43,637 nucleotides of DNA, taken from assembly GCA_946411525.1 (NCBI GenBank), contig CAMKEI010000015.1:1-43637 (forward strand), given 5' to 3'. The notes under the pieces are model-generated. The model had not been told where the DNA came from. It did no database searches and saw nothing but the letters and a program-made list of their open reading frames with translations. Below are positions 25,394 to 34,163 of the stretch, piece by piece; the stretch's first letter is position 1; every line of letters starts with the position of its first letter. The translations under genes were made by a program, and so were the position numbers. The stretch is from an uncultured Clostridia bacterium. Lineage in GTDB: Bacteria > Bacillota > Clostridia > Christensenellales > Aristaeellaceae.

Positions 25394-26849
25394 AGCGAAT
25401 ATGACCGGAGCGAAACGGACGCGCCGGATCCGGCATACCGGCCGGCAGAGCCAGGTGCGCATCTATCTGGGGAAACAGCTCCGTTTCTTTATCAATGAAA
25501 GTGACTGGAAAGTGCTGCCCATGGCGGCGATCATCGCAGGTCTGGTAGCCATGGTTATCCGCAAGCGCTTTTTCGTGAGCATGGAGGGCAGCCTGATCGG
25601 TGGGTTTGCCCTGACCTGCGTAGCCATCTGGAACGGCTGCTTCAACTCGATACAGTCCGTGTGCCGGGAACGGGCGATTATCAAGCGGGAGCATCGTTCA
25701 GGAATGCATATTTCCTCCTACATCACGGCGCATATGATCTATCAGTTCATACTGTGCGCGGCCCAGACGGTGCTGACCATGTTTGTGCTCCGACAGCTGG
25801 AAGTGCCGATACCGAGGGGGTACGGATCAGGAAAGATTACGCCGTTCATCATCTGTGATATCGGTATTTCGATGTTCCTGATTTCTTATGCGGCGGATAT
25901 GCTGAGCCTGTTCCTTTCCAGTATTTCACGCACTACCACCGGCGCGATGACGCTGATGCCTTTCATTCTGATTTTCCAGCTGGTTTTTTCCGGCGGCATT
26001 ATTCCGCTGCCCGAGTGGAGCAGGCAGATCTCCGAGTTCACTGTTTCCAGTTACGGCATCAGGGCGATTACCGCGCAGGGCGGCTATAATGAGCTGCCGA
26101 TGACGTCGGTATGGACAACGGTGTCCGGGATGCGGGACAGCGAAATCGGGGGTACGGTTACCGTTGGGGAAATTATGGACAAGCTGGACAGTCCGGTTGT
26201 GGAAAAGCAGCGGGACAGGGAAGTACTGAAGGCCTATACCGTCGGTGAAGTGGCGGACATTCTGAACAGCGCGGACAATTACCTGCATTTGCGGGAGAAG
26301 GAGATTACCCATCCGGTTAAACTGCGGGAAATTACAGAGATGATTCTGACGGATGACGCGCTGAAGCCTGTGCGTGATCAGAAACTGATCTCTGATCGGA
26401 CACTGGGTGACCTGCTGACTGCTTTTTCGGCAGATCCGGCATCTGAGGAATTACTGGATCTGGAAATAGGCAGGACACTGACGCTCGGGCAGGTGCTGGA
26501 TGCCTTGCATGCAGAGGAACTGGTCAAAGCGTCTTCTGATAAACAGCTGAATGAACCGGTGACAGTCGGTGCTGTTGCGGATTTCCTGAAGAACAATGAG
26601 GTGCTGAAAGGGCAGCGGGACAGGACGGTTACCCTGAAAACCACGGTGGGGGAAGTGATAGACTTCTTCGGAGAGGAAAACGTGAAGGAGTTCATCCAGC
26701 AGAAGACCGCTGCGGCGGCTCATAATTCTGAATATGAGAATTCTGTGGACAATATTCTCAGCAACTGGTTTGCGCTGTGCGTGTTTATCTTCGCTTTTGC
26801 CATGCTGGCAACTATTGCCCTGGGACTGATCGATAAGGACAAACGGTAA
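25386..26849 (+). CDS. ABCG-type permease with an inserted 27-residue-repeat domain
   Basis: 487 residues, ABC-2/ABCG-like membrane subunit. Helices are predicted at about 46-62, 68-88, 110-140, 153-178, 185-210 and 457-480. GCFNSIQSVCRERAIIKREHRSGM is the ABCG-style coupling region, and FQLVFSGGIIPLP fits helix 5. Between the last two helices, where ABCG proteins have their large outside loop, residues about 255-446 hold seven tandem units starting T-V/L-G at 259, 285, 312, 339, 366, 393 and 420. The insert is hydrophilic and presumably outside the cell. Partner is the ATPase encoded just upstream. Confidence 0.82.
   Translation: MSEANMTGAKRTRRIRHTGRQSQVRIYLGKQLRFFINESDWKVLPMAAIIAGLVAMVIRKRFFVSMEGSLIGGFALTCVAIWNGCFNSIQSVCRERAIIKREHRSGMHISSYITAHMIYQFILCAAQTVLTMFVLRQLEVPIPRGYGSGKITPFIICDIGISMFLISYAADMLSLFLSSISRTTTGAMTLMPFILIFQLVFSGGIIPLPEWSRQISEFTVSSYGIRAITAQGGYNELPMTSVWTTVSGMRDSEIGGTVTVGEIMDKLDSPVVEKQRDREVLKAYTVGEVADILNSADNYLHLREKEITHPVKLREITEMILTDDALKPVRDQKLISDRTLGDLLTAFSADPASEELLDLEIGRTLTLGQVLDALHAEELVKASSDKQLNEPVTVGAVADFLKNNEVLKGQRDRTVTLKTTVGEVIDFFGEENVKEFIQQKTAAAAHNSEYENSVDNILSNWFALCVFIFAFAMLATIALGLIDKDKR
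26160..26723 (+). repeat. Seven tandem 27-residue protein repeats in the permease
   Basis: Codon register places T-V/L-G (K-L-R in unit 3) at residues 259, 285, 312, 339, 366, 393 and 420, giving spacings of 26, 27, 27, 27, 27 and 27. Loose consensus: TVGEVxDxL, about nine residues, then RDxxL. Each unit looks like a short helix followed by a strand. DNA identity between units is low, so this is an old, protein-level repeat rather than a recent duplication. Confidence 0.85.
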
Positions 26850-26882
26850 TGCAGCGATCAATACGCATCCACAGGGAAAGAA

Positions 26883-26916
26883 GGCGGCGCCGCGGAAAGA
26901 GTTCCGCGGCGCCGCC
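26883..26916. terminator. Shared terminator between convergent genes
   Basis: Perfect 15-bp GC-rich stem 26883-26897 / 26902-26916 with a four-base loop between the permease stop (26849) and the HAD gene stop (26944). The T-rich tail (TTCTTTCCC) is on the minus strand, so it fits the HAD gene best; the plus-strand tail TGTTCGGGTT is weak. Confidence 0.8.
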
Positions 26917-26943
26917 TGTTCGGGTTCGCCTGAGGGAATGGAT

Positions 26944-27453
26944 TCAGCGGATCAGCTTCTTGATGTGCTCCGCCCGTTCAATGATTTTTTCCTTCCAGTC
27001 GTCGTCCTGGGCGTCCAGCTGATAGGTACGGAATCCGTACTGGGCGCCTGCGGAACAGATGACGGCCTCGTCGTCAATATGCAGGGAAATCCGGTACCGG
27101 CTCGGCATTTTCTGCGGAAGGATTGTTTTGCTGTTCCGCTGGACTTCCTTCAGATGCCGGGTTCCGTTGACGATTCCGTCGAAGTGAACGCCGTAGAGCC
27201 TAAAGAGCAAGGTGATATACCGCTCGGAGCGGAAAGAAGAAGTGTAAACCCAGACTTCATAACCCATGTCCTGAAGCGTCCTGATGACGTCCGGTGTTCC
27301 CAGGCGGAGCCGTTCCTGAAAGATGCGGTTGAAGGGGAAGGGCGGCGGCGGCTCTGTTTTATGGGTTTTCGGTGAGACAAAAAGCACCTCGTCCAGATCG
27401 AAGGAGACGCGCATTTTTTCTTCCGATAACTGCTGCGCATTGTGTCTGGCCAT
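26944..27453 (-). CDS. HAD-superfamily phosphatase-like protein
   Basis: 169 residues. Motif I FDLDEVLF (DxD), motif II VYTSS, motif III probably the Lys in QKMPSRY, motif IV IDDEAVI are in the right order for a haloacid-dehalogenase-type phosphatase with no large cap. The ATG at 27453 has AGGAGGAG six bases upstream; MRVSFDLDE is an internal alternative but lacks a site. It is a single gene with its own promoter and terminator. Substrate unknown; the insertion PPPPFPF after motif I is unusual. Confidence 0.75.
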   Translation of the reverse strand: MARHNAQQLSEEKMRVSFDLDEVLFVSPKTHKTEPPPPFPFNRIFQERLRLGTPDVIRTLQDMGYEVWVYTSSFRSERYITLLFRLYGVHFDGIVNGTRHLKEVQRNSKTILPQKMPSRYRISLHIDDEAVICSAGAQYGFRTYQLDAQDDDWKEKIIERAEHIKKLIR

Positions 27454-27486
27454 GATTCTCCTCCTGCCCGGTTTCTGATTGATACC

Positions 27487-27515
27487 ACTATATCAAAAAA
27501 CCGCCGGATTGCCAA
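27487..27515 (-). promoter_or_regulatory. Promoter of the HAD gene
   Basis: On the minus strand TTGGCA (27510-27515), exactly 17 bases, then TATAGT (27487-27492) preceded by TGA, an extended -10. It lies about 35 bases before the ATG at 27453. Confidence 0.75.
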
Positions 27516-27659
27516 ACAAAACATACGGCATGAGAGTCTTTCCGGACGCCTGCCGGGCCGGAGGGAAGCATACCGGAAACAGGCGGTAATAAAAGATTTT
27601 GCTGAAAGATACTGCCATCTTCCATCCGTGTATCGTACAAAAAAATGTCACACGTTCAT

Positions 27660-27688
27660 TTGCCGGGCAATTGATTGTGTGATATAAT
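27660..27688 (+). promoter_or_regulatory. Promoter of the secreted-protein cluster
   Basis: TTGCCG (27660-27665), 17 bases, perfect TATAAT (27683-27688) with TGA directly before it. It is the only clear promoter upstream of the run of genes from 27764 to 34126. Confidence 0.72.
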
Positions 27689-27763
27689 GAACCCCAATGG
27701 AAAAGAATATCATAAGGACAGGCTGTCCCGCTCAGCGGGATGGCGGCAGGAGGTAAAAACACC

Positions 27764-28714
27764 ATGAAAAAACTGATTGTATTGCTTCTCGCGCTGGCGA
27801 TCGTACTGCCCTGTGCCGCGGCGCTCGTGCCGACGGAAGCGAAAGCTGATTCCCTGTACATCATCCCGGACAGTGACAAGCGGGAATTGACCAGGGAGGA
27901 ACTGTGGAATTATCAGTATGACACGCTCCTGTATGCGTTCAACGAGATTTACGCGCGGCATGGTTACAAGTTTGAAACCGGCAGCCGTTGCTATAACTGG
28001 TTCATCCAGATGCCCTGGTATACGCCCAACGCCAACGAGAACAGCCATGATCATCATGCGACCTATTCCCAGTGTTCCAAGATAGAAAACAAGAATGTGG
28101 ACCTGATCAAGGACGTTCGCCGGGAAATGCGGGAGAAGAAAACAACCAACCCGAAGGGCAAGGGCATGCCCACGCCGCCGGCCCAGGTGAACAAGCCCCG
28201 CGGATTCAACTATGTGGAGCTGCAGACCGGCCAGAAACTGGACGTTTATACGGCGCCTTCCGTATATGCTTACCGGGCGAACAACGGGAAAGCGTCGGTC
28301 AGCACAAACGGCGCGGTATACGCGCTGGGCTACGACAATGGCTGGATGCTGATGCTCTATGAAGCCAACGCGGCCGGACAGTACCGGATCGGCTATGTGG
28401 ACGGCGCGAAGATTAAAGGTAAGAAGCCCGCGCTGGACATACTGAGCTGGGATGGCAGCCCGGTGAAGGTGGAGGTTTCCACAACGCTGACGGATGATCC
28501 GGCAAGGACAGGCAAAGCGCTGACGCAGCTCCCGGCCGGCACCGAGGTCATTTATCTGACGACGATGTACAATTCTTCCGCGTGGGACTATGTGGAAACA
28601 ACAATCAACGGTCAGACGGCCCGCGGTTTCGTGCCTTCCGGAACGCTGTCCATGACCGTGGACGCTACGGAAAAGGATGATCCGGATCTGCTTCCGGGAC
28701 AGGGAGACGGCTGA
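27764..28714 (+). CDS. Secreted YARHG-domain protein with SH3-like regions
   Basis: 316 residues. Signal peptide 1-28 (ends TEAKADS). A YARHG domain follows: LWNYQYDTLLYAFNEIYARHG with the namesake motif at 63-67 and the expected WYTPNA about 20 residues later. After a Pro/Lys linker (about 130-145), residues about 150-225 and 230-300 look like two SH3-like domains (LDVYTAPS..., GNGW-type). YARHG domains are extracellular and of unknown exact role, often in cell-envelope proteins. ATG 27764 has CAGGAGG nine bases upstream. First gene of the secreted cluster. Confidence 0.8.
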   Translation: MKKLIVLLLALAIVLPCAAALVPTEAKADSLYIIPDSDKRELTREELWNYQYDTLLYAFNEIYARHGYKFETGSRCYNWFIQMPWYTPNANENSHDHHATYSQCSKIENKNVDLIKDVRREMREKKTTNPKGKGMPTPPAQVNKPRGFNYVELQTGQKLDVYTAPSVYAYRANNGKASVSTNGAVYALGYDNGWMLMLYEANAAGQYRIGYVDGAKIKGKKPALDILSWDGSPVKVEVSTTLTDDPARTGKALTQLPAGTEVIYLTTMYNSSAWDYVETTINGQTARGFVPSGTLSMTVDATEKDDPDLLPGQGDG

Positions 28715-28758
28715 ACAGTCCGGAAGGATAATGACTGATCAACGAGGAGGACGGGGAA

Positions 28759-30564
28759 ATGAAGAAAAAAGTTCTGATCCCGTTACTTGTGCTGGCGATA
28801 CTCTGCGTGAGTCTTGTCGCGCCGGCAGCGGGAGAAACGGTCAGGCTCAGCCTGAATACCGGAAGGCTGATGATCTACAAAGCGGACAGTTCTTTTCTGA
28901 GTGGACTGATTTCCGGGGAAGATGACGGATTGCAGGTCATCGTTCTTTCCGTGAGAAAGAGCCAGAAGCTGCAGGTCAGCGTACAGCCGAGCACCGTAAG
29001 GAACAAGAAGGTTACGATGTCCGTGGATAAAAAGGATGTTGTTCAGGTCAGGGGGAACACCCTGACAGGCCAGAAGCCGGGCGAGGCGGTGCTTACGATT
29101 ACCAGTGACGCGGATCCTTCGGCCAAACTGCAGTACCGCATCGTGGTGGTTCAGCCGGTAACGCGGATTACGCTGTCCGCGCCTTCAAAGGATGTACCTG
29201 TCGGCGGAACCATGACCCTGAAGGCGTCCTTCATTCCGGAAAATGCGACCCGGAAAGGGGTGACCTGGGCGTCCTCGAACCCGATGATTGCCAAGGTGGA
29301 TGAAAACGGCGTCGTGACCGGTGTAAAACGGGGCGGAACCCGGATTACGGCCACATCGGCCGACGGCAGCAATATCCGCGCCAACATCAACGTGCAGGTA
29401 ACCCAAAGCGCGGAAAAAATTACGCTGGACAAAAAAGAAGTGACGGTCGACGCGGGCCGGACCGTTGCGCTGAGGGCTACCGTCCTGCCGAACGACACGA
29501 ACGATAAAAAGGTTTTCTGGTCCTCTTCAGATGAGCGGGTTGCCAGAGTCAACGCGCAGGGCAGGGTTACCGGCGTGTCGCTGGGCGACTGTGTGATTAC
29601 CTGTACAAGTCAGAAGGTCGGAACCGTGCAGGCGACAGCTGTCGTGCATGTCCAGCAGCCGGTGAAGAAGGTCACCTTCGGAAACGCGCCGTTTGTTTAC
29701 AAAGGAGAAACGGCTACGCTGAGCTGGGTGATTGAACCGGCAAACGCCAGCAATCCGAAGCTGAAACTGACCTCGTCCAACGAACGGATCCTGACCGTCA
29801 AGGATGACGGAACCGTAACCGGCATTTCCGCCGGGGAAGCGTATGTCAAGGCGGTTACGACCGACGGATCGAACCGGCAGGCAAAGGTCCGTGTCAAGGT
29901 GGGCGAGCATGTGACCGGCGTGCACATGAAACGGAACGTCGCCTATATCGATCTCAAGCAGACGTCCACTGCCGGCGCGATCCTGGAGCCGGACAAGGCG
30001 ACCAACAACAACATGACCTGGGAAAGCGCCGATCCGTCCATTGCAACAGTGGTGCCTGACAGCAAGGCGCCCAACAAGGCCAAAATCACCGGCGTCAGAT
30101 ACGGGGAAACCATCGTCACCGGAACGACAGAGGACGGCGGATTCCAGACGTCCATCCGGGTAAAGGTCGGCGATTGGGAGAATGCGCTGAGATGGGTGGA
30201 CGGTTCGTTTGACGGCAGGGGGAACCTGATCTTTGAGATCAGAAACACCAGCGAGCTGAATATCACAAGCATCACAATTGAAATGGAAGGCTACGACTTC
30301 GACGGAAACCCGGAAGCGATCAACAGCAAGAACGGATCAAACGTCGTCAAGGCGGTATACAGAAAGCCGCTCGGTCCGGGAGCCGTTACGAAACAGAATC
30401 AGTGGAAGATGATCGATTACGCCAGGGAATATGTTAACGGTCACGGGCTTGCTGCGATCGTAGTCCGGATCGTGGAGTTCCAGATTGATAACGACTGGGT
30501 CAAGACGATCCGGAAGAATCATCAGCCGAAGACAGTGTACAATCCGCACAGGGTGCTGCACTGA
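28759..30564 (+). CDS. Secreted protein with tandem BIG2 (Ig-like) domains
   Basis: 601 residues. Signal peptide 1-25 (ends APAAGE). Then one divergent and four clear BIG2-type Ig domains (about 25-130, 132-215, 215-297, 298-380, 381-468); repeating cues are ITLSA/ITLDK starts, VTWASSNPMIAKVDENGVVTGVKRG and its relatives, and strands ending VxVKV. The last about 130 residues (DWENALRWVDGSF...) form a different domain with no sorting signal. BIG2 proteins are commonly surface adhesins or structural spacers. It lies 44 bases after the YARHG gene with GGAGGA before the ATG. Confidence 0.85.
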   Translation: MKKKVLIPLLVLAILCVSLVAPAAGETVRLSLNTGRLMIYKADSSFLSGLISGEDDGLQVIVLSVRKSQKLQVSVQPSTVRNKKVTMSVDKKDVVQVRGNTLTGQKPGEAVLTITSDADPSAKLQYRIVVVQPVTRITLSAPSKDVPVGGTMTLKASFIPENATRKGVTWASSNPMIAKVDENGVVTGVKRGGTRITATSADGSNIRANINVQVTQSAEKITLDKKEVTVDAGRTVALRATVLPNDTNDKKVFWSSSDERVARVNAQGRVTGVSLGDCVITCTSQKVGTVQATAVVHVQQPVKKVTFGNAPFVYKGETATLSWVIEPANASNPKLKLTSSNERILTVKDDGTVTGISAGEAYVKAVTTDGSNRQAKVRVKVGEHVTGVHMKRNVAYIDLKQTSTAGAILEPDKATNNNMTWESADPSIATVVPDSKAPNKAKITGVRYGETIVTGTTEDGGFQTSIRVKVGDWENALRWVDGSFDGRGNLIFEIRNTSELNITSITIEMEGYDFDGNPEAINSKNGSNVVKAVYRKPLGPGAVTKQNQWKMIDYAREYVNGHGLAAIVVRIVEFQIDNDWVKTIRKNHQPKTVYNPHRVLH

Positions 30565-30592
30565 TCCAACAGATAAACAGGAGGGAAAAACC

Positions 30593-31219
30593 ATGATAAA
30601 AAGACTGATTGCTCTGCTGACGGTGCTGGTGCTTGCAGCCGGCCTGATTCCCGCGGCACTGGCGGAGGATGATACGCCTTCCGATTCCGCAGGATACTAC
30701 TATGTCTATACCGAGAACGGCAAAGGACTGAATGTCCGCGACAACCCCGGTGGCAATGTGGTCGGCAGCCTGAAATACGGCACAAGGATCTACTGCTATT
30801 ACCGGGACGGCGGCAACGGCTGGGCGCTGATCGACTTTTACTACAACAAACCGGGTTATGGCTATAATACATATGCCGCTTTTATTTCCAGCCGTTACCT
30901 GCGCAAGAGCAAGCCTCCGGCCAAACCGAGTTCCGGTACTTCCGCTGCTTCTGCCGCGTCTGTCGATCCGGAGGCGGAGATTAACGCGGAATTCAGGAGC
31001 GCAAAAAAGGTGACGCCGTTCACTGTGACGATCCGGCCTTCCCGTGCCAGCGGCTGGGTCAATATGCGCTGGGCGCCCAGCAAGAACGCGGAGATTATGG
31101 CGACATACAAGCAGAATGATAAACTGCTGGTAATCAAGGAACTGACCAACTGGTACCAGGTGGAGGATCAGGACACCGGAGACGTCGGCTTCATCAGCAA
31201 GCAGTTCGTCGTGCAGTAA
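30593..31219 (+). CDS. Secreted two-SH3-domain protein
   Basis: 208 residues. Signal peptide 1-24 (ends PAALAED). Two bacterial SH3-like domains: about 35-105 (GLNVRDNPGGNVVGSLKYGTRI) and about 140-208 (VNMRWAPSKNAEIMATYKQNDKLLVI), joined by an Ala/Ser/Pro linker. No catalytic domain, so it is probably a wall-binding or scaffold protein. CAGGAGGG precedes the ATG; it is 28 bases after the BIG2 gene. Confidence 0.82.
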   Translation: MIKRLIALLTVLVLAAGLIPAALAEDDTPSDSAGYYYVYTENGKGLNVRDNPGGNVVGSLKYGTRIYCYYRDGGNGWALIDFYYNKPGYGYNTYAAFISSRYLRKSKPPAKPSSGTSAASAASVDPEAEINAEFRSAKKVTPFTVTIRPSRASGWVNMRWAPSKNAEIMATYKQNDKLLVIKELTNWYQVEDQDTGDVGFISKQFVVQ

Positions 31220-31246
31220 GAAGCACAGAGCAGAAGGAGGTAAATT

Positions 31247-32335
31247 ATGATGAAAAAGATCATTGCCGTTGCCCTGAGTCTTGCGATGCTGCTTTGTGCC
31301 GCATCCGCGATGGCGGAGGTTCACGGGAAGGTGACGCTCGGAAGCCTGAGCATCAACGGAGACTTTACGCTGCAGTGCGGCCTGCCTGAAGGATACAGAC
31401 TGGTTCCCAAATCTGTTGCTCCGGATCAGATCGTCAGCCAGATTCAATCCGAAGATCCGAATGCGCCGATCATGCAGGTATCCGTTGCATATGATGAACA
31501 GTATTACGACGTGGAAAGACTGAACGATCTGAACGAGGAAGAGCTGGAGCGGCTCGAGCAGACCTATATTGACGATGATCCGGAAGTGGAGATCACCTAT
31601 GGCGAGACCGGTTACGGCACGCTGCTGCTGGTTGCCCGGCATGAAACGGAAACGTTTGATTTCATCAGTTTCTTCTCCATTTACAGGGGATACTGCATTG
31701 AGTTCGTGCTGACGCCTTCCCAGACAGCGGAAGACAAGAACCTGACGGATGAACAGCTGGAAATCTGCGTTCACTTCCTGACGGATCTGGACTTCATTCC
31801 TACGGGAGCCACCGTCACAGGAGAGCAGGCGATCGCGGGACGCACGTTCATTACGAATCTGAGCGACTATGATCCTGAAACCAATACCCTGACAGCGGTG
31901 GTTATGCATCCTATTCCGCTGCCCGAAGCGCAGGTTGAATCGCTGCAGGCCGGCGACACGTTTACTGACGGCCAGCTTGAGGAAGTGATCGAAACGATCG
32001 AGACCACCGAAGAGGGCGATATTATCATCAATGACAGCATCGTGCTGGTAAAGGATGACAAGGAGTACCACGTCTATATGTACGAGCAGGAATATATCGA
32101 GCCCTATGTCGAACTGAAGTTGGAGATTCCGGACGGCCTGCGGATTACGGACAATATCGACAGGGAGAGCGGCGAACTGCTGGAAGAGCCGGTAACATAT
32201 ACCGTCGAGGAGTTCAAGGAGATGCTGGCCGATGAAAACCTGACGCCCGATTTCGCAACGGACAACGTATGGGTTGCTTTCAATGTAAACTGTGAAATGG
32301 TTTCCGTGGAGCGGGTCTATACTCCCGCGCAGTAA
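31247..32335 (+). CDS. Secreted acidic protein of unknown function
   Basis: 362 residues; I do not recognise the family. Signal peptide 1-23 (ends ASAMAEV) is clear. The rest is strongly acidic (many Glu/Asp, for example EELERLEQTYIDDDPEVEITYGE), rich in predicted strands and without Cys in a lipobox or any sorting signal. The first half (about 30-190) resembles the overall shape of secreted lipoprotein-like folds; the second half (about 200-355) may be a separate domain. AAGGAGG is seven bases before the tandem ATGs at 31247 and 31250. It lies between the SH3 and MATE genes in the same direction. Confidence 0.7.
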   Translation: MMKKIIAVALSLAMLLCAASAMAEVHGKVTLGSLSINGDFTLQCGLPEGYRLVPKSVAPDQIVSQIQSEDPNAPIMQVSVAYDEQYYDVERLNDLNEEELERLEQTYIDDDPEVEITYGETGYGTLLLVARHETETFDFISFFSIYRGYCIEFVLTPSQTAEDKNLTDEQLEICVHFLTDLDFIPTGATVTGEQAIAGRTFITNLSDYDPETNTLTAVVMHPIPLPEAQVESLQAGDTFTDGQLEEVIETIETTEEGDIIINDSIVLVKDDKEYHVYMYEQEYIEPYVELKLEIPDGLRITDNIDRESGELLEEPVTYTVEEFKEMLADENLTPDFATDNVWVAFNVNCEMVSVERVYTPAQ

Positions 32336-32368
32336 TCTCCTGAAAACAGGCCGGACGGAGGATCCTTC

Positions 32369-34126
32369 ATGATCCGTAAACTTATCAAACAGATGCTGTC
32401 AGCGCAGGTTTCCTCTGCGCTGGCAGTTTCTCTGTGCCTGTTGGTCGACAACATCATGATCGGCCGCTTTCTGGGAGAGCAGGCGATGGCCGCCTACAGC
32501 CTGGCCAATCCGCTGCTGCTCTCCATCGGGGCGGTCGGGACGCTGCTCTCGGCGGGCGTGCAGGTGGTTTGCGGAAAATCGCTCGGTTTTGGCTCCCGGG
32601 AGGATACTGACGCGGGATATTCTTCCGCGGTATCCGCGGCGGCGGCGGTTTCCCTGCTGTTCACAGCAGCCGTACTGCTGTTCGCGCCTTTTCTGGCCAG
32701 AGCCATGGGTGCGGGTACGGGCGGTGAACTTTTTGATATGACAAGGGGATACCTGAGGGGGTTCTGCGTCGGAGCTCCCGGATGTATCGGCGCGCTGGTG
32801 CTGATCCCTTTCCTGCAGATGGCCGGGCAGAGCGTGCTGCTGATAGCGGCCGTCCTGGCCATGACGTTTGCTGATATCGCGCTTGACTTGCTGAACGTCA
32901 CAGTTTTTCACGCGGGGATGTTCGGCATGGGTCTGGCTTCCGCCCTGAGCTATTACGCGGCGATGGCAGTCGTCGGTTTCTATTTTCTGTCGAAACGGTG
33001 CGTGTTCCGCTTTTCCCTCCGGCTGATCAGCCGAAGAAAGATTGCGGAGCTGCTCTGCGGAGGGATCCCGGCCGGTTTTAACATGGCTTCGGCCGTGATC
33101 GCGGTATTTCTCCTGAACCGGGTTCTCAGATCGACAGGCGGCAGTTATGCGCTGGCTGCTTTTGCCGCCATTACGACGCTGGGCAATACGGCTAACTGCA
33201 TCACAACAGGCATCGGAGGCGTTTCCCTGACACTCTCCGGGATTTTCCTGCATGAGGAGGATTATACCGGCCTTCGGATTCTGCTCCGGCTCTTATGCCG
33301 GTACGGCGTAATTCTGGGGATCGGGATGGGAGCTCTGCTGGGCGTGTTTGCGCCTGTGCTGGTCTCACTTTTCATTCCGGAAGCCGGAGAAGCGCAGCGT
33401 GCGGCGGTTCTCGGGCTGCGTCTGTTTGCAGCGGGAATGATTCCCTGCTGTATCAATAACGCTGTCAAGAACGCCTGGCAGGGAACGGGACGGGTTTCCC
33501 TGACTGTGCTGATCTCCCTGCTGGAAGGAACGGTTTTTCCTGTGGCGGCGGCTTTCGCCTTCAGCCGTTTTATGGGGACGGATGGTGCATGGCTTTATTT
33601 TCCGGCCGGGGAAAGCATGACTTTACTGTTTATCGGAATCCTCACAGCAGCGCTCACCCGGGCGGCTCCATGGCGGAACGATGCGGTCCTCCTGCTGAAG
33701 GAGGATTTCGGCGTTTCATCTGACAGGCTGCTGGAGATGGACATCCGCTCCATGAGCGATGTGACAGACGCGGCAGAACGCGCTGAACAGTTCTGCCGTG
33801 CCCACGGACAGAACGCAAAAATCAGCAATCATATTGCGCTGTGTATCGAGGAAATGGCGGCAAATACCATCAAGCACGGGTTCACCAGGGACCGGAAGCA
33901 TCACGATCTGTCCGTACGCCTGCTGCAGAAGGAAGACGATCTGGTGCTGCGCTTCCGGGACGACTGCGGCGCGTTTGATCCGGTCAGCTATATTCCGAGG
34001 GACGGAAAGGATGCGCTGGGGATCCGCCTGGTGCTGGCGTTCGCGCAGGATGTGCGGTACACTTATGCCCTGAACCTGAACAACCTCTGTATCCGGATCG
34101 GTAAAGAGAAAGATCCGGCGACATAA
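32369..34126 (+). CDS. MATE-family transporter fused to an anti-sigma-type HATPase domain
   Basis: 585 residues. Residues 1-445 are a MATE (MatE) transporter of about 12 helices: VDNIMIGRFLGEQAMAAYSLANP at the start and a second half opening GGIPAGFNMASAVIAVFLLNR. Residues about 455-585 are a RsbW/SpoIIAB-like HATPase: N-box CIEEMAANTIKHGF (Glu and Asn present), G1 RDDCGAFDP, G2 ALGIRLVLAFA. The kinase half thus looks functional. A MATE pump carrying a soluble serine-kinase-type domain is unusual; a link to the STAS protein at 22917 is inference. The reading frame is continuous, so it is a real fusion. It ends in a bidirectional terminator. Confidence 0.88.
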   Translation: MIRKLIKQMLSAQVSSALAVSLCLLVDNIMIGRFLGEQAMAAYSLANPLLLSIGAVGTLLSAGVQVVCGKSLGFGSREDTDAGYSSAVSAAAAVSLLFTAAVLLFAPFLARAMGAGTGGELFDMTRGYLRGFCVGAPGCIGALVLIPFLQMAGQSVLLIAAVLAMTFADIALDLLNVTVFHAGMFGMGLASALSYYAAMAVVGFYFLSKRCVFRFSLRLISRRKIAELLCGGIPAGFNMASAVIAVFLLNRVLRSTGGSYALAAFAAITTLGNTANCITTGIGGVSLTLSGIFLHEEDYTGLRILLRLLCRYGVILGIGMGALLGVFAPVLVSLFIPEAGEAQRAAVLGLRLFAAGMIPCCINNAVKNAWQGTGRVSLTVLISLLEGTVFPVAAAFAFSRFMGTDGAWLYFPAGESMTLLFIGILTAALTRAAPWRNDAVLLLKEDFGVSSDRLLEMDIRSMSDVTDAAERAEQFCRAHGQNAKISNHIALCIEEMAANTIKHGFTRDRKHHDLSVRLLQKEDDLVLRFRDDCGAFDPVSYIPRDGKDALGIRLVLAFAQDVRYTYALNLNNLCIRIGKEKDPAT

Positions 34127-34131
34127 AGAAT

Positions 34132-34163
34132 CCGGCAGTTTCGAAAACTGCCGGGTCATTTTT
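34132..34163. terminator. Bidirectional terminator between MATE-HATPase and sigma-factor genes
   Basis: Perfect 10-bp stem CCGGCAGTTT (34132-34141) / AAACTGCCGG (34145-34154) with a three-base loop, then GTCA TTTTT on the plus strand and ATTCTTTA on the minus strand. It serves both convergent operons. Confidence 0.88.

Larger units (their letters stand above)
27454..27763. other. Divergent intergenic region with two promoters
   Basis: 310 bases without a gene between the HAD gene and the YARHG gene. It contains the HAD promoter (minus), the YARHG promoter (plus), an A-rich stretch near 27640-27646, and a small stem TCCCGC (27726-27731) / GCGGGA (27735-27740) just before the YARHG ribosome binding site. 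No RNA gene or riboswitch was recognised. Confidence 0.6.

Noticed and set aside
28759-30564. DNA repeat array in the BIG2 gene
   Set aside because: The repeats are at protein-domain level; nucleotide identity is low, so it is not a CRISPR or satellite-like array.
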